Of a stretch of 64,000 nt of DNA, positions 37,755 to 47,394 are shown piece after piece (within the stretch, counting starts at the first letter, position 1; the number at the start of each line of letters is the position of its first letter). The notes under the pieces were generated by a model, which saw only the letters and a list, made by a program, of their open reading frames with translations, did not search any database and was not told where the DNA came from. Origin of the DNA: CAYVQE01 sp964454005 (GTDB taxonomy: Bacteria > Myxococcota > B64-G9); assembly GCA_964454005.1 (NCBI GenBank), contig CAYVQE010000011.1:1-64000 (forward strand), in the 5' to 3' direction. The position numbers and the translations under genes are program-made.

Positions 37755-38657
37755 TCAGCGCTGTGGAATCTGCAACCGCAGCGCGGTGATGGCCCGCACG
37801 GCCGGGGCTCCGGGGCCCAGCAGGCCCACCCCCAGGCCCAGCCGCAGCGCGACCCCGCCCCAGGGCCCGAGGCGCAGGCCGGCCAGCCACTCGAGGACCT
37901 GCTCGACCTCGTCCGCGGCAAGCGGCGCCAGCGGGGTCAACCCGTGGATCTCGGCGCTGGCGGCCAGGGGAAATAACCGGCATTCCCATTCGATTCCAGT
38001 GGCATAGCGCAATGCCGGGCCGCGCCGTAGGTCGCGGAAACGAACCTGTTCGCCCAGCACCAGGCCCAGATCGAGCACCGGCCGCAGCGGGCCCAGGCGG
38101 GCCGAGGCCAGCAGGCCGAGCTCCCAGCGCAGCCGGCCGGGCCCGGCCAGCCCCTGCGGGTCGGGGCTGGGAAAGACCAGCCGCGACTCCAGCCCCAGCG
38201 CCCAGTCCAGCCGCGGCGGCAGCGGGCTCCACAGGGCGGCCAGCCAGCTGCGGCCGCGGGCCGGTCCGGCGCGCAGCGCAGCGCCGCGGGCGTCGGTCAG
38301 CCGGCCGCGCTGGTCGGCCACGCCGTCGAGCCCGGCGGCCAGCAGTAGCCGGTGGCCGGGCCGCCAGCCCAGCTCGGCCCGCAGCGTCCAGCGGCGTTCG
38401 ACGGCCCAGCGGGTGGGCTCGCCCGCACCCACATCGATACCCAGCAGGTGGTGGGCATAGTCGGCCTGGGCCGCCAGCAGCCAGGGCCCGGCGGGCAGGC
38501 GCGGATCGCAGGCGGCCAGCAGCCCGGAGCGCACCAGGCAGGGCTGCAGCCGATCGGCGGCGAAGCCGGACTGGGCCGCGGCCCCGGCCGGTGACAGCCC
38601 GACCAGCCCGAACAGCCCGACCAGCCCCAGCAGCCGAACCCGGCGCAACGCACGCAT
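37755..38657 (-). CDS. Predicted outer-membrane beta-barrel protein
   Basis: A 300-residue protein with an N-terminal hydrophobic signal peptide (about 7-29, LLGLVGLFGLVGLSPAGA) and a mature part of Leu/Gly-rich alternating strands separated by polar turns. The segments WLLAAQADYAHHLLGIDVG, LGWRPGHRLLLAAGLDGVAD and a terminal strand AVRAITALRLQIPQR fit the barrel modules at the N-terminus of Myxococcota OmpA-type and transporter-like proteins, but no OmpA peptidoglycan domain follows. Start chosen at ATG 38657 to place the signal peptide at the N-terminus. Confidence 0.68.
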   Translation of the reverse strand: MRALRRVRLLGLVGLFGLVGLSPAGAAAQSGFAADRLQPCLVRSGLLAACDPRLPAGPWLLAAQADYAHHLLGIDVGAGEPTRWAVERRWTLRAELGWRPGHRLLLAAGLDGVADQRGRLTDARGAALRAGPARGRSWLAALWSPLPPRLDWALGLESRLVFPSPDPQGLAGPGRLRWELGLLASARLGPLRPVLDLGLVLGEQVRFRDLRRGPALRYATGIEWECRLFPLAASAEIHGLTPLAPLAADEVEQVLEWLAGLRLGPWGGVALRLGLGVGLLGPGAPAVRAITALRLQIPQR

Positions 38658-38753
38658 GCCCGCGATTCGACCAGATCCCCGGCTGCCGATCAACTGCCAC
38701 AACCCTCGGGGTTCTCCTCTCCGAGCGGGTTGTCGGGGAAGCCGCGGGGCGCC

Positions 38754-38782
38754 TTGTGTCCACTAGGAGCGGGCGATAGACT
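38754..38782 (+). promoter_or_regulatory. Candidate glmU promoter
   Basis: TTGTGT (38754-38759), 17 bases, TAGACT (38777-38782), 31 bases before the start codon. Divergent from the barrel gene at 38657. Confidence 0.45.
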
Positions 38783-38813
38783 GGCGCGGCTCGATGGCTT
38801 GCGAGGAGGTGGG

Positions 38814-40214
38814 ATGAGTACGGCTTGTGTGATTCTGGCGGCCGGGAAATCGAAGCGGATGCGCTCGGGGCTGGTCAAGGTGCTGCATCCGATGTGCGAC
38901 CGGCCCATGATCGACTATCCGGTGGAGCTGGCCCTGGTGCGCGGCTACGATCCGGTGGTGGTGGTGATCGGCCACCAGGCTGCGGCGGTGCGCGAGCATC
39001 TGCAGCAGCGCTTTCCCGGCCGCTTGACCTTCGCCGTCCAGGACGAGCCGTTGGGCACCGGCCATGCGGTGCTGGCCGCCGCGCGCGCCCTGCGCGGCGT
39101 GCGCGGCAAGCTGGCGGTGCTCTACGGCGACATGCCGCTGCTGGCCGGCCGCGACCTGGGCGCGCTGGAGCGCGGTGGCCGCGAAGCTGCGGTGGCTTTT
39201 CTGAGCTGCCGGGTGGCCGAGCCGCGCCGCTATGGTCGGGTGGTGCGCGACGCGGACGGGTCGGTCGAACGCATCGTGGAGTACGCCGACGCCAGCCGGG
39301 CCGAACGGCGCATCGACGAGATCAACACCGGCATCTACCTGATGGACTGCCCCTGGCTGTTCTCAGCGCTGAAGCGGCTGGGCCGCGGCAACGCCCAGGG
39401 CGAGTACTACCTGACCGATCTGGTGGCGGCGGCCCGGCGCCAGGGCCTGGCCGCCGCCGGGGTGGAGGTGGCGCCGGAGTCGGTGTTGGGGGTCAATGAC
39501 CGGGTCGAGCTGGCCGCCACCGAACGCGCGCTGCGGCTGCGGGTGCTGGAGCGCTGGATGCGCAAAGGCGTGACCGTGGTCGATCCGGCGACCACCTTCG
39601 TCGGCGCCGACGTGCGCCTGGGGGCCGACAGCCGGCTGGAACCGGGCTGTCATCTCGGCGGCCGCACCACCGTGGGCCAGCGCTGCACCATCGGGCCGGG
39701 CGCCGTGATCCGCGACGCCCGCATCGCGGCCGAGGCCGAGGTGCGGGCCTACTCCGTGCTCGACGACTGCCGGCTGGGCCGCGGGGTTCAGGTCGGCCCG
39801 TTCGCCCGCCTGCGGCCGGGCACGGTGCTCGAGCCCGATGCCCGGGTGGGCAACTTCGTCGAGACCAAGAAGACCCGGTTGGGCAAGGGCGCCAAGGCCA
39901 ACCACCTGAGCTACCTTGGCGATGCCGACATCGGTGCCGGGGTCAACGTGGGCGCCGGCACCATCACCTGCAACTACGACGGCTTCGACAAGCACCCGAC
40001 CACGGTGGGCGCCGGGAGCTTCATCGGCTCGGACGTCCAGCTGGTGGCCCCGGTGGCGCTGGGCCGCGACGCACTGATCGGCGCCGGAACCACCGTCACC
40101 CGCAACGTGCCCGCCAACGCCCTGGCCGTCTCGCGTACGCGGCAGCGCAACATCGACGGTTACGGTATGGGCCGGCGGCGGCGCCGGCGTGAGGAAGGGG
40201 ATACGGGTTCTTGA
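38814..40214 (+). CDS. glmU: Bifunctional UDP-GlcNAc pyrophosphorylase / glucosamine-1-phosphate N-acetyltransferase
   Basis: A 466-residue enzyme making UDP-N-acetylglucosamine for peptidoglycan and surface polysaccharide. ATG at 38814 follows GAGGAGGTGGG. The N-terminal uridyltransferase has LAAGKSKRMRSGLVKVLHP (9-27; the usual GxGTRM loop is GKSKRM), VQDEPLGTGHAV and YGDMPLL. The C-terminal half is a left-handed beta-helix of hexapeptide repeats ending with the acetyltransferase site NHLSYLGDADIGAGVN and NVGAGTITCNYDG. The tail is very basic (GRRRRRRE). Confidence 0.95.
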   Translation: MSTACVILAAGKSKRMRSGLVKVLHPMCDRPMIDYPVELALVRGYDPVVVVIGHQAAAVREHLQQRFPGRLTFAVQDEPLGTGHAVLAAARALRGVRGKLAVLYGDMPLLAGRDLGALERGGREAAVAFLSCRVAEPRRYGRVVRDADGSVERIVEYADASRAERRIDEINTGIYLMDCPWLFSALKRLGRGNAQGEYYLTDLVAAARRQGLAAAGVEVAPESVLGVNDRVELAATERALRLRVLERWMRKGVTVVDPATTFVGADVRLGADSRLEPGCHLGGRTTVGQRCTIGPGAVIRDARIAAEAEVRAYSVLDDCRLGRGVQVGPFARLRPGTVLEPDARVGNFVETKKTRLGKGAKANHLSYLGDADIGAGVNVGAGTITCNYDGFDKHPTTVGAGSFIGSDVQLVAPVALGRDALIGAGTTVTRNVPANALAVSRTRQRNIDGYGMGRRRRRREEGDTGS

Positions 40215-40449
40215 CGGATTTCGCTGCGGTGGAGTAGGGCCTCTTGAGGCTCTCGAGTCGGGCCGGCGAGCACAGAGGACAGGCGGTAGCGAGAGCGTGT
40301 CTCCAGGGGGTAGAGCCTCTTGTGCCGCGTTTTTTGCGGTGCTAAAGTCTAGATAAATCAATCAGGTGTACTGAAAGGTGCGCCTGCTGGCCCCCGGTCG
40401 GACGCCGTGCTGCTGTCGTCCGGCGTCGCAGCGGGGCGGGTGGTGGCCG
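40215..40449 (+). promoter_or_regulatory. Intergenic region with palindrome, dispersed repeat and candidate promoter
   Basis: GCCTCTTGAGGC palindrome (40239-40250), GAGGCTCTCGAGTCGG (40246-40261, repeated at 2972-2987), and a promoter TTGTGC (40320-40325), 17 bases, TAAAGT (40343-40348) that would serve the Cys-rich gene at 40450. No gene is seen in the gap. Confidence 0.45.
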
Positions 40450-43400
40450 ATGGTCGGATCGATGAGAATCGCGCTGCTGGCGGCGGCGATCTGCGGGCTG
40501 GCCGTCCCGCGGGCCGCGGCCGACAGCGTCCACGTCCAGGGCTTCAACGACTCCTCGGTCAGCCCGTGGGTCGAGACCACCTACGACAACGACGATCAGC
40601 CCGACGTGGACTGGTCGACCGAGCCCTCGAGCGATTGCCCCAGCCTCAACGCCGCCTACGAGGGCGACCGCATGGCCCGGTTCAACTCGTGTTACGCCGA
40701 CAACGGCGATGAGGCCCGGCTGCGCTCGCCCGATCTGGACCTGACCGGTGCCGAGGTGGCCGAGGTGCGCTTCTGGATGTACCACGACCCCGGCCTGTCG
40801 GGCTCCAACGACCGGCTGCGGCTGCAGGTCAGCGCCGACGGCGGCGGGACTTACGCCACCAAGCTCGACCTCGGCCGCCATGCGGCCAGCGCCGGCTGGC
40901 GCGAGGAGATCGTCCCGCTCGGCTACTACACCGGCATCGCCAACCTGCGCCTGGCGCTGCGCGGCGAGTGCCGCGGCGGGCAGAACATCTACGTCGACGA
41001 TGTGCGGGTGACCAAGGACGTGTTGCCGGCCGGGGCCGAGGGCAAGGCCTGCGCCGCCGCGGGCGATTGCGATTCGGGCCTGTGCGGGGTGGACCCGTTC
41101 GACCAGGGGCGCTGCCGGGCGGCCGCCACCGACTGCATCGGCGCCCACCGCGAGCCGGTGGCCGCCGGCCAGACCGTGTGCGCCGGGCCGGACGTGGCCA
41201 CCTGCAACGGCCCCGACGACTGGACGCGGGTCGACTGCTTCGACGAGTGCGGCGCCTACCTCGACGTGCACGAGTGCGAGCACACCGGCGCCGGGGTCCA
41301 GTGCGTCGAATGCGTCGAGGACTGCGTCTATCTGTTCGGCATCTCGGAGGGCTGTGACGAGGATGCCTACTGCGATTTCTACCTGATCGGCGGCGACTGC
41401 ATCCGCAAGCTCGACACCGGCGGCGCCTGCGATGAAAACCGCCAGTGCCTGTCGGACAACTGCGTGCCCTCGCCCGGCGGCCAGAAGTACTGCGTGCCGG
41501 CCGGCACCCACTGTGCCGACGGCGCCGGCCAGCCGGTGGCCGACGGCGAGACGATCTGCTTCGGCGGCGATCGCTACGAGTGCCAGGCGGTGGGTTGGGC
41601 CTACACCGATTGCTACACCAACTGCGGCTTCTACGACGATGTCGACGACTGCCTCGACGGCGCCTGCGTCGACTGTACCTCGTCCTGTGTCAACGACGCC
41701 GATTGCAAACCCGACATCCAGTGCATCGATGACGAGTGCGTCGGTGGGCTGCCGCTGGGCACCACCTGCCAGCAGGATCAACAGTGCGACAGCGGGCACT
41801 GCATCGACGGCCACTGCTGCGCCGACATCTGCTCGGCGCTGTGCCACCGCTGCGACATCGACGCCTCGGGCCAGTGCAAGCCGATCCCGCAGGGCCAGGA
41901 CCCGGACGGCGAGTGTCCGGGCCAGGGCGCCTGCGACGGCACCTGCAACGGACAGGGCGCCTGCGGGTATCCGGTGGGCGCCAGCTGCGACGTCTGCGCC
42001 CGCTGCGATGCCCAGGGCCGCTGTATGACCTTCGTCGCCGCCGGCACCGATCCGGCCGACGAGTGCCCGGCCTGCCAGGTGTGCCACGGCGCGCAGCCCG
42101 GCTGCGTGGCGGTGGCGGCCGGCGACGATCCGCTCGACGACTGCGCCGAGACCCCGGCGGAGAGCTGCGGCCTGGACGGCTGGTGCGACGGCGCCGGGGC
42201 CTGTCGCAACTGGCCGGCGGGCACGGTCTGCGCGCCGTCGAGCTGCAGCGGCGGCGTGGAGCAGCAGGCCGATACCTGTGACGGCAACGGACGCTGCGTC
42301 TCCGGCCAGACGGTCGAGTGTGCGCCCTATCGCTGCGCCGACGAGAACGCCTGCGCCACGGCTTGCCAGAGCCACGCCGAATGCACCCCGCAGGCCTTCT
42401 GCGACACCCGGGGCGCTTGCGTGGCCGATCTGGTCGACGGCAGCGACTGCCAGGACGTGGTCTACAGCGGTCTGCTCGACGACGCCGCCTGCGCCGGCGG
42501 TTTTTGCTTCGAAGATAACTTCGACGGCCAGGGGGCCTTTTGCACCGCCAACGCCGCCGGCTGCGTCCACGACGGTCAGAGCTTTCCGGCCGCTTACGCC
42601 CTGTGCGTCGAAGGCGATTGGTACAAGGTGTGCGTCGGTGGCGTACCGGGCTGGGGCGAGGAGATCGGCTGTGCGGCCGGGACCTGCGACGCCGGCGATG
42701 GGCCGGGCTCGGGCGTGCGCGCCGGGGGCAGCTGCGTCAGCGGGCCGAACGGCGGCTGCTCGACGGAGTGCATCTCGTGTGCGCCTTACCGGGCCGCGGC
42801 CGACGGCAGCAGCTGCCGCGAGAGCTGCTCCGGAGACGGGGACTGCTGGTCGAGCTACGTCTGCCGCGACGGCCAGTGCCAGCTGCCCGAGGGCATCGGC
42901 GAGTCCTGCGCCAGCCAGGCGGACTGCGCCGCCGGGGTGTGCGTCGATGGTCGCTGCTGCGAGTCGAGCTGTACCGGAGATTGCCGGGCCTGCAACTTGC
43001 CCGGCTGGGAAGGCCTGTGTACATCGGTCGAGGCCGGAACCGACCCGGACGAGGACTGCCCGGCCCAGCAAGCGGAGACCTGCGGCACCACCGGCGTCTG
43101 CGACGGGGAGGGGGCCTGCCAGGTCTGGCCGGCCGACCAGGTCTGCGCCGCGCCCGGCTGCGACGGCAGCGTTTTTCTGGAAGAGGCGACCTGCGACGGC
43201 GCCGGCCATTGCCTGCCTGCTGGCCGGACCGATTGCAGCCCCGGCCGCTGTACTGCGGACGGCTGTGTCGAGGACTGCGCCGGCCACGCCGATTGCGCAC
43301 CGGCCGGGTTCTGCGCCGTCGATGCGGTGTGCCTGCTCGATCTGGCCGATGGCCAGAGTTGCGACGGCGTGGTGCTGGCGGGGCTGGAATCCGATCCGGC

Positions 43401-44616
43401 CTGTGCCGGCGGCTATTGCTTGCTGGACGGCTGGACGGGCGAAGGGGCTTGGTGCGCTTCGGCGATCGACGCCTGTACCGCGGCCGGCGCGGTCTACGAG
43501 CCGGGCTACCGGCTGTGCAGCCAGGACGACTGGTTCCGGGTCTGCCTGGGCGGCGCGGCGGGCTGGGGACCTGAGGTGGCCTGCGCGCCGACCGGGATCT
43601 GCGATGCCGGCGGGGGGCCGGGCAGCGGGGTGACCGACGCCGAGGGCTGCGACTCGGGCCCGCAGGGCGGCTGCTGGGCCGCCTGCCGGTCCTGTTATCC
43701 CTACCGGGCGGTTGCGCCCGGCCAGTGCGCCGCCTCCTGCGGCGAGGACGCCGATTGCTGGCCGGCCCACGTCTGCACCGGCGGGGCCTGCGAGCCGGAC
43801 GCCGTGCTCGGCAACGACTGCCAGAGCGACGCCGATTGCGATGGCCACTATTGCGTCGACGGGGTGTGCTGCAACCTGGCCTGCGACGGCACCTGCCTGT
43901 TGTGCGACGACCCCATCGCCCGCGGCGTCTGCCTGCCGGCCGCGGCCGGCACCGACCCGGACGATGAGTGTCCGGACGAGCCGGACTGCGGCGGTATCGG
44001 CCAATGCGACGGCCGGGCCGCCTGCGCCCTGCAGCCGGCCGGGACGGTTTGCCAGCCGGCCGGCTGCAGCGACGGGGTGCGCGTCTCGGCCGGGCTGTGC
44101 AACGGGCACGGGGTCTGCGAACCGGGCCTCGAGCATCCGTGCCCCGCGGGCGTCTGCGCCGGTGAGCGCTGCGCGCCGGTGGCGGTCGACGGCGGCGATG
44201 CCGACGGCGGGGTACCCGACGGCGGCGAAGGGCAGGACGAGCGGTTGCGCGCCGAAGCGGGGCCGCTGCAGGTGGTCGCCCCCGGCAGCCAGGTCGTGCT
44301 CGACGGCAGCGCCAGCACCGGCCCGGCCGGTGTGGATCTCGCCTACCTCTGGGAGCAGACCTCCGGGCCGGAGCAGGTGGATGTGACCGGGGCGGCCACC
44401 CCACGGGCCGGCTTCGTCGCCCGGGCCAGCGGCGTCTACGTTTTTCGGCTGGTGGTGGCCGCCGGACAACAGCAGAGCGATCCCGATTTCACCCAGGTCC
44501 AGGTGACCGCTGGCGCCGGTGGCTGCGGCTGCAGCGCCGGCGGGACCGGCGCTGGCTGGCTCGGATTGGTGCTATTGGCCTTGTTGAGAATGGGGCGGCG
44601 ATGGCGCGCTGGTTGA
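40450..44616 (+). CDS. Giant secreted Cys-rich protein with MYXO-CTERM-like tail
   Basis: A 1388-residue exported protein. ATG 40450 (or 40462) gives a signal peptide ending AAAD. Residues about 25-190 form a jelly-roll/MAM-like domain (AEVRFWMYHDPGLSGSNDRL), followed by about 1050 residues of disulfide-type repeats with CxxDxDC, CVDGxCC and CDGxGxC patterns, a PKD/REJ-like domain near the end (VVAPGSQVVLDGSASTG, YLWEQTSGPE), and a C-terminal GCGCSAGGTGAGWLGLVLLA tail with Arg-rich end. That tail is a MYXO-CTERM-type sorting signal, so it is presumably displayed on the surface. An internal duplication of about 300 residues spans roughly 42430-44170. First gene of a three-gene operon. Confidence 0.88.
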   Translation: MVGSMRIALLAAAICGLAVPRAAADSVHVQGFNDSSVSPWVETTYDNDDQPDVDWSTEPSSDCPSLNAAYEGDRMARFNSCYADNGDEARLRSPDLDLTGAEVAEVRFWMYHDPGLSGSNDRLRLQVSADGGGTYATKLDLGRHAASAGWREEIVPLGYYTGIANLRLALRGECRGGQNIYVDDVRVTKDVLPAGAEGKACAAAGDCDSGLCGVDPFDQGRCRAAATDCIGAHREPVAAGQTVCAGPDVATCNGPDDWTRVDCFDECGAYLDVHECEHTGAGVQCVECVEDCVYLFGISEGCDEDAYCDFYLIGGDCIRKLDTGGACDENRQCLSDNCVPSPGGQKYCVPAGTHCADGAGQPVADGETICFGGDRYECQAVGWAYTDCYTNCGFYDDVDDCLDGACVDCTSSCVNDADCKPDIQCIDDECVGGLPLGTTCQQDQQCDSGHCIDGHCCADICSALCHRCDIDASGQCKPIPQGQDPDGECPGQGACDGTCNGQGACGYPVGASCDVCARCDAQGRCMTFVAAGTDPADECPACQVCHGAQPGCVAVAAGDDPLDDCAETPAESCGLDGWCDGAGACRNWPAGTVCAPSSCSGGVEQQADTCDGNGRCVSGQTVECAPYRCADENACATACQSHAECTPQAFCDTRGACVADLVDGSDCQDVVYSGLLDDAACAGGFCFEDNFDGQGAFCTANAAGCVHDGQSFPAAYALCVEGDWYKVCVGGVPGWGEEIGCAAGTCDAGDGPGSGVRAGGSCVSGPNGGCSTECISCAPYRAAADGSSCRESCSGDGDCWSSYVCRDGQCQLPEGIGESCASQADCAAGVCVDGRCCESSCTGDCRACNLPGWEGLCTSVEAGTDPDEDCPAQQAETCGTTGVCDGEGACQVWPADQVCAAPGCDGSVFLEEATCDGAGHCLPAGRTDCSPGRCTADGCVEDCAGHADCAPAGFCAVDAVCLLDLADGQSCDGVVLAGLESDPACAGGYCLLDGWTGEGAWCASAIDACTAAGAVYEPGYRLCSQDDWFRVCLGGAAGWGPEVACAPTGICDAGGGPGSGVTDAEGCDSGPQGGCWAACRSCYPYRAVAPGQCAASCGEDADCWPAHVCTGGACEPDAVLGNDCQSDADCDGHYCVDGVCCNLACDGTCLLCDDPIARGVCLPAAAGTDPDDECPDEPDCGGIGQCDGRAACALQPAGTVCQPAGCSDGVRVSAGLCNGHGVCEPGLEHPCPAGVCAGERCAPVAVDGGDADGGVPDGGEGQDERLRAEAGPLQVVAPGSQVVLDGSASTGPAGVDLAYLWEQTSGPEQVDVTGAATPRAGFVARASGVYVFRLVVAAGQQQSDPDFTQVQVTAGAGGCGCSAGGTGAGWLGLVLLALLRMGRRWRAG

Positions 44617-46079
44617 GAGTCGTCGGATGGTGCGGGTTGCTGATTCTGACCGCGGCCGGCTGCGGCGATGACGTGCGCGGTGATCTGCGCCTGTTGGTGG
44701 TGCCGCTGCACCAGGGCCGCAACCCGATCCAGGATCCGTTCAGCCTGGTCGCAGAGGTCGAGCTGGGTTGGACCGCCGCTGACGGCGGCTATCGCGCGCT
44801 GGGTCGCGATGCGCCCGATGCGCGCTTCGGTCCCGGTCTGCTCGGTGCGCTGGACCGGGGTGCGCCGACCCTGATCGGCTTGAACGAACGCGGCCGGCCG
44901 GTGTCGCGCGGCTTCGGCCGGCCGCAGGAGCTGACCGCCGGGATCGACGCGGTGGTCAGCGTGCCGTTCGCCCGCATCGACCACGCCCTGGCCCGGCGCG
45001 TCCCGGCTGCTGGTCTGGCCGACCCCTTCGCCGACCAGCCTCCGGCATTGCGGCTGGATGCGGCCAATCTGGAGCAGGGCCAGCTGGCCGATGAGGACGA
45101 CGCCGGTTGCCTGGCCTGGATATTGTGGGACGACGATGGGCTGTGGCTCGACGTGCGCCTGCGCGACGATGCGGTCGAGCCGGCCGGCATGGGTCCGCCG
45201 GTCGACGGCGACGCGCTGGTGATCTACCTCGATCCGCAGGCCGACGGGGTGGCCGACGATCCGAGCGATCGCCTGATCCAGGTCGGCGCCGACGGCCGGG
45301 TGGTGCCGGAGGGCGCGGCCGAGCACGTCGAGGCCGCCGGCGTGGCTGGGGGCTGGCGGGTGCGCCTGTGCCTGCCCCTGCCCGGCGGCCGCAAGAACCA
45401 ACAGCTGGGCTTCGACCTGCGCCAGGTGGACTTCGACGGCGGCGGCCCGCCGGTGCTGCTGACCTGGACCTTCGATCCACAGGCCCAGGGCGCCGATCCC
45501 GACGCCACCCAGTTCGGCCGACTGGTGCTGGGCACGGCGCTGCTCGACCTGCTGCGGACACCGGGCGCCGAGCAGCGCTTCGCCGCGCCCGACGGGCAGG
45601 TGCGTCTCGGCGGTTGGTGGGACGCGGAGGCGCTGCAGCTGGCGGTCGAGGTGCCGGACGACGAGGTGCGCTCGGCCCCCGGCGGCGAGGGGTTGGCCGG
45701 CGCCGACCGCGTCGAGCTGTGGCTCGATCTGGACAACGCCCAGCTACCGCTGGCCCGGACCCGTTTTTTCCGCCTGAGCGCCACCGCCGGCGGTGATGCC
45801 CGGCTGGCCGGCGGGCCCGAGCCGGCCAACGTGACCGAGCAGGGCTTCGCCTATAGCGGCCGGGTGCAGGCGGCCGCCCGCGGGGACGGCTATCGGGTGG
45901 AGGCCAGCCTGCCCTGGGACGACCTGCGGCTGGACGAGCCGCCGCAGCGCGGCTGGTTTTTCGGCATCCAGCTGCGCCTGATCGATGAGGACACGGCGGG
46001 CAGCAGCGAGACCTGGTGGGCCACCGGTGCCGACCGGCCGGAGGTCTGGAACGAGCTGCGTTTGTTTTCGACGGAGTGA
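44601..46079 (+). CDS. Lipoprotein with two CBM9/DOMON-like domains
   Basis: A 492-residue lipoprotein whose ATG lies 16 bases inside the previous gene. The lipobox is TAAGCGDD (Cys at about 21). The protein has an N-terminal region and two beta-sandwich domains of the CBM9/DOMON type (about 155-300 and about 325-485), recognised by AWILWDDDGLWLDVRLRDD, GDALVIYLDPQADGVADD and the second copy LQLAVEVPDDEVRS, RVELWLDLDNAQ. Such domains bind sugars, haem or surface partners. Surface-facing outer-membrane or periplasmic location is likely. Confidence 0.78.
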   Translation: MARWLRVVGWCGLLILTAAGCGDDVRGDLRLLVVPLHQGRNPIQDPFSLVAEVELGWTAADGGYRALGRDAPDARFGPGLLGALDRGAPTLIGLNERGRPVSRGFGRPQELTAGIDAVVSVPFARIDHALARRVPAAGLADPFADQPPALRLDAANLEQGQLADEDDAGCLAWILWDDDGLWLDVRLRDDAVEPAGMGPPVDGDALVIYLDPQADGVADDPSDRLIQVGADGRVVPEGAAEHVEAAGVAGGWRVRLCLPLPGGRKNQQLGFDLRQVDFDGGGPPVLLTWTFDPQAQGADPDATQFGRLVLGTALLDLLRTPGAEQRFAAPDGQVRLGGWWDAEALQLAVEVPDDEVRSAPGGEGLAGADRVELWLDLDNAQLPLARTRFFRLSATAGGDARLAGGPEPANVTEQGFAYSGRVQAAARGDGYRVEASLPWDDLRLDEPPQRGWFFGIQLRLIDEDTAGSSETWWATGADRPEVWNELRLFSTE

Positions 46080-46084
46080 GCAAC

Positions 46085-47371
46085 GTGCATCTCGACACCA
46101 TACGGACCGCTCCGCGCGCGGACGCCGGCAGCAGCGGCTGCCGGTGGCGAATCGTCACCCTGCTCACGCTGGCGCTGCTCGGCTCGGCTGCAGCGGGCCG
46201 GGCCGGGCCGCGGGGGGCGGTGCTGGACGCCACCGGGGAGCACGATCCGGCCTGGCGCCAGGCCGATCGCGAGGCGGTGGTGGCGCTGCGCAACGCCCTG
46301 GCCGCCGCTGGCCTGGAGCTGCTGGCGCCCGAGACGCTGGCGGCCTACTTCGCCGAGCCGGCCGATCCGCGCGCCGACGAGCTGGTGGCCCGGGCCCGCG
46401 AGCAGCTCGCCGCCGGCCGGCGCCACTCGACCCAGCTCGAGCCGCGGGCGGCCATCGGGTCATTCCAAGGGGCCTTGCGCAACCTGCGGGCGGTGTTTCC
46501 CTTTCTACAGGATCTGTCGGCGCTGGCCGAGACGCACCTGCATCTGGGCATGACCTACCAGGCCCTAGGACAGCAGGCCGAGGCCATCCGGGAGTACCGC
46601 ATGGTGCTGCTGCTCGAGCCCGAGCGCAAGCTGGACGACGCGGTGTTCAACCCGGAGGTCGTCGAGCGCTTCGAGCACGTGCGCCAGGAGCTGCTCAGCT
46701 CGATGAAGGGCTCGGTGTCGCTGATCAGCCAGCCCGCCGGCGGCCGGGTGGCCATGGACGGCCGGCCGGTGGGCCGCACCCCGATCACCATCCCGGGGGT
46801 GCTGCCCGGCGAGCACTACTTCTCGATCCGCCATCCGGGCCACCGCACCTGGTTCGGGGTGCTATCGGTGCCGGCCGGCGGGGTCGAGCGCCAGGAGGTC
46901 TTTCTGGTCGAAGGCCAGCGCATCGATCGCTGGCGCCGGCTGCGGAAGCTGGCCGGGCCTTCAACTTCGGCCAAGGCGGCCGAGAAGTTGGCGGCCGGGC
47001 TGGGGGTCGACTGGCTGGTGGTGCTCACCCAGCGCCATCCGGGAGGCCAGCACCTGATCCAGCTCACCATCCACGAGCGCGGCGCTCGGCCCGAGACCCT
47101 GGGCGTCTTCCCGGTGGCGGCCGACGGCCTCGACGCGCTGACCGACCGGCTGCAGCGCCACCTGCACGGCGACGCCACCGCCTTCGGCGCCGCGGCGGAA
47201 CCCGACCCCATCGACAGCCCGCCACCCCCCCCGGTGGCGACGGGCCCGGCCTGGTACGAGCGCTGGTGGTTCTGGACCACAGTCGGCGCCGTGGTCGCCG
47301 GCGCCGCGGCCACCACCACCGTGCTGCTGCTCGATCGCGACAGCGGCATCCGCGTCGACGTTTACCGCTAG
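46085..47371 (+). CDS. Exported PEGA-domain protein with C-terminal membrane helix
   Basis: A 428-residue protein. GTG at 46085 follows GGAGTGAG and lies five bases after the lipoprotein stop. After a hydrophobic N-terminal segment (about 20-40) come TPR-like helices (about 100-210), a PEGA domain (about 222-280, SLISQPAGGRVAMDGRPVG, TPITIPGVLPGEHYFSI), a mixed domain and a C-terminal helix (about 392-415, WWFWTTVGAVVAGAAATTTV). PEGA domains are common in Myxococcota envelope proteins and in kinases; one kinase with two PEGA domains is encoded at 50331. Role unknown. Confidence 0.8.
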   Translation: MHLDTIRTAPRADAGSSGCRWRIVTLLTLALLGSAAAGRAGPRGAVLDATGEHDPAWRQADREAVVALRNALAAAGLELLAPETLAAYFAEPADPRADELVARAREQLAAGRRHSTQLEPRAAIGSFQGALRNLRAVFPFLQDLSALAETHLHLGMTYQALGQQAEAIREYRMVLLLEPERKLDDAVFNPEVVERFEHVRQELLSSMKGSVSLISQPAGGRVAMDGRPVGRTPITIPGVLPGEHYFSIRHPGHRTWFGVLSVPAGGVERQEVFLVEGQRIDRWRRLRKLAGPSTSAKAAEKLAAGLGVDWLVVLTQRHPGGQHLIQLTIHERGARPETLGVFPVAADGLDALTDRLQRHLHGDATAFGAAAEPDPIDSPPPPPVATGPAWYERWWFWTTVGAVVAGAAATTTVLLLDRDSGIRVDVYR

Positions 47372-47374
47372 GTG

Positions 47375-47394
47375 GAAGTTCCCTTGGGAACTTC
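47375..47394. repeat. 20-base palindrome after the PEGA gene
   Basis: GAAGTTCCCTTGGGAACTTC, a 9-bp perfect inverted repeat around TT, three bases after the stop codon. No U-tract follows. It matches 17 of 20 positions with GAAGCTCCCTTGGGTGCTTC at 17109-17128, also just past a stop. The remaining gap (to 47554) is AT-rich and holds no gene. Confidence 0.75.

Noticed and set aside
40342..44469. A 1375-codon open frame on the minus strand opposite the Cys-rich gene
   Set aside because: Its translation is Ala/Gly/Val-rich with no signal or domain, while the plus strand has a signal peptide, ordered cysteines and a MYXO-CTERM tail. High-GC third positions keep the antisense frame open.
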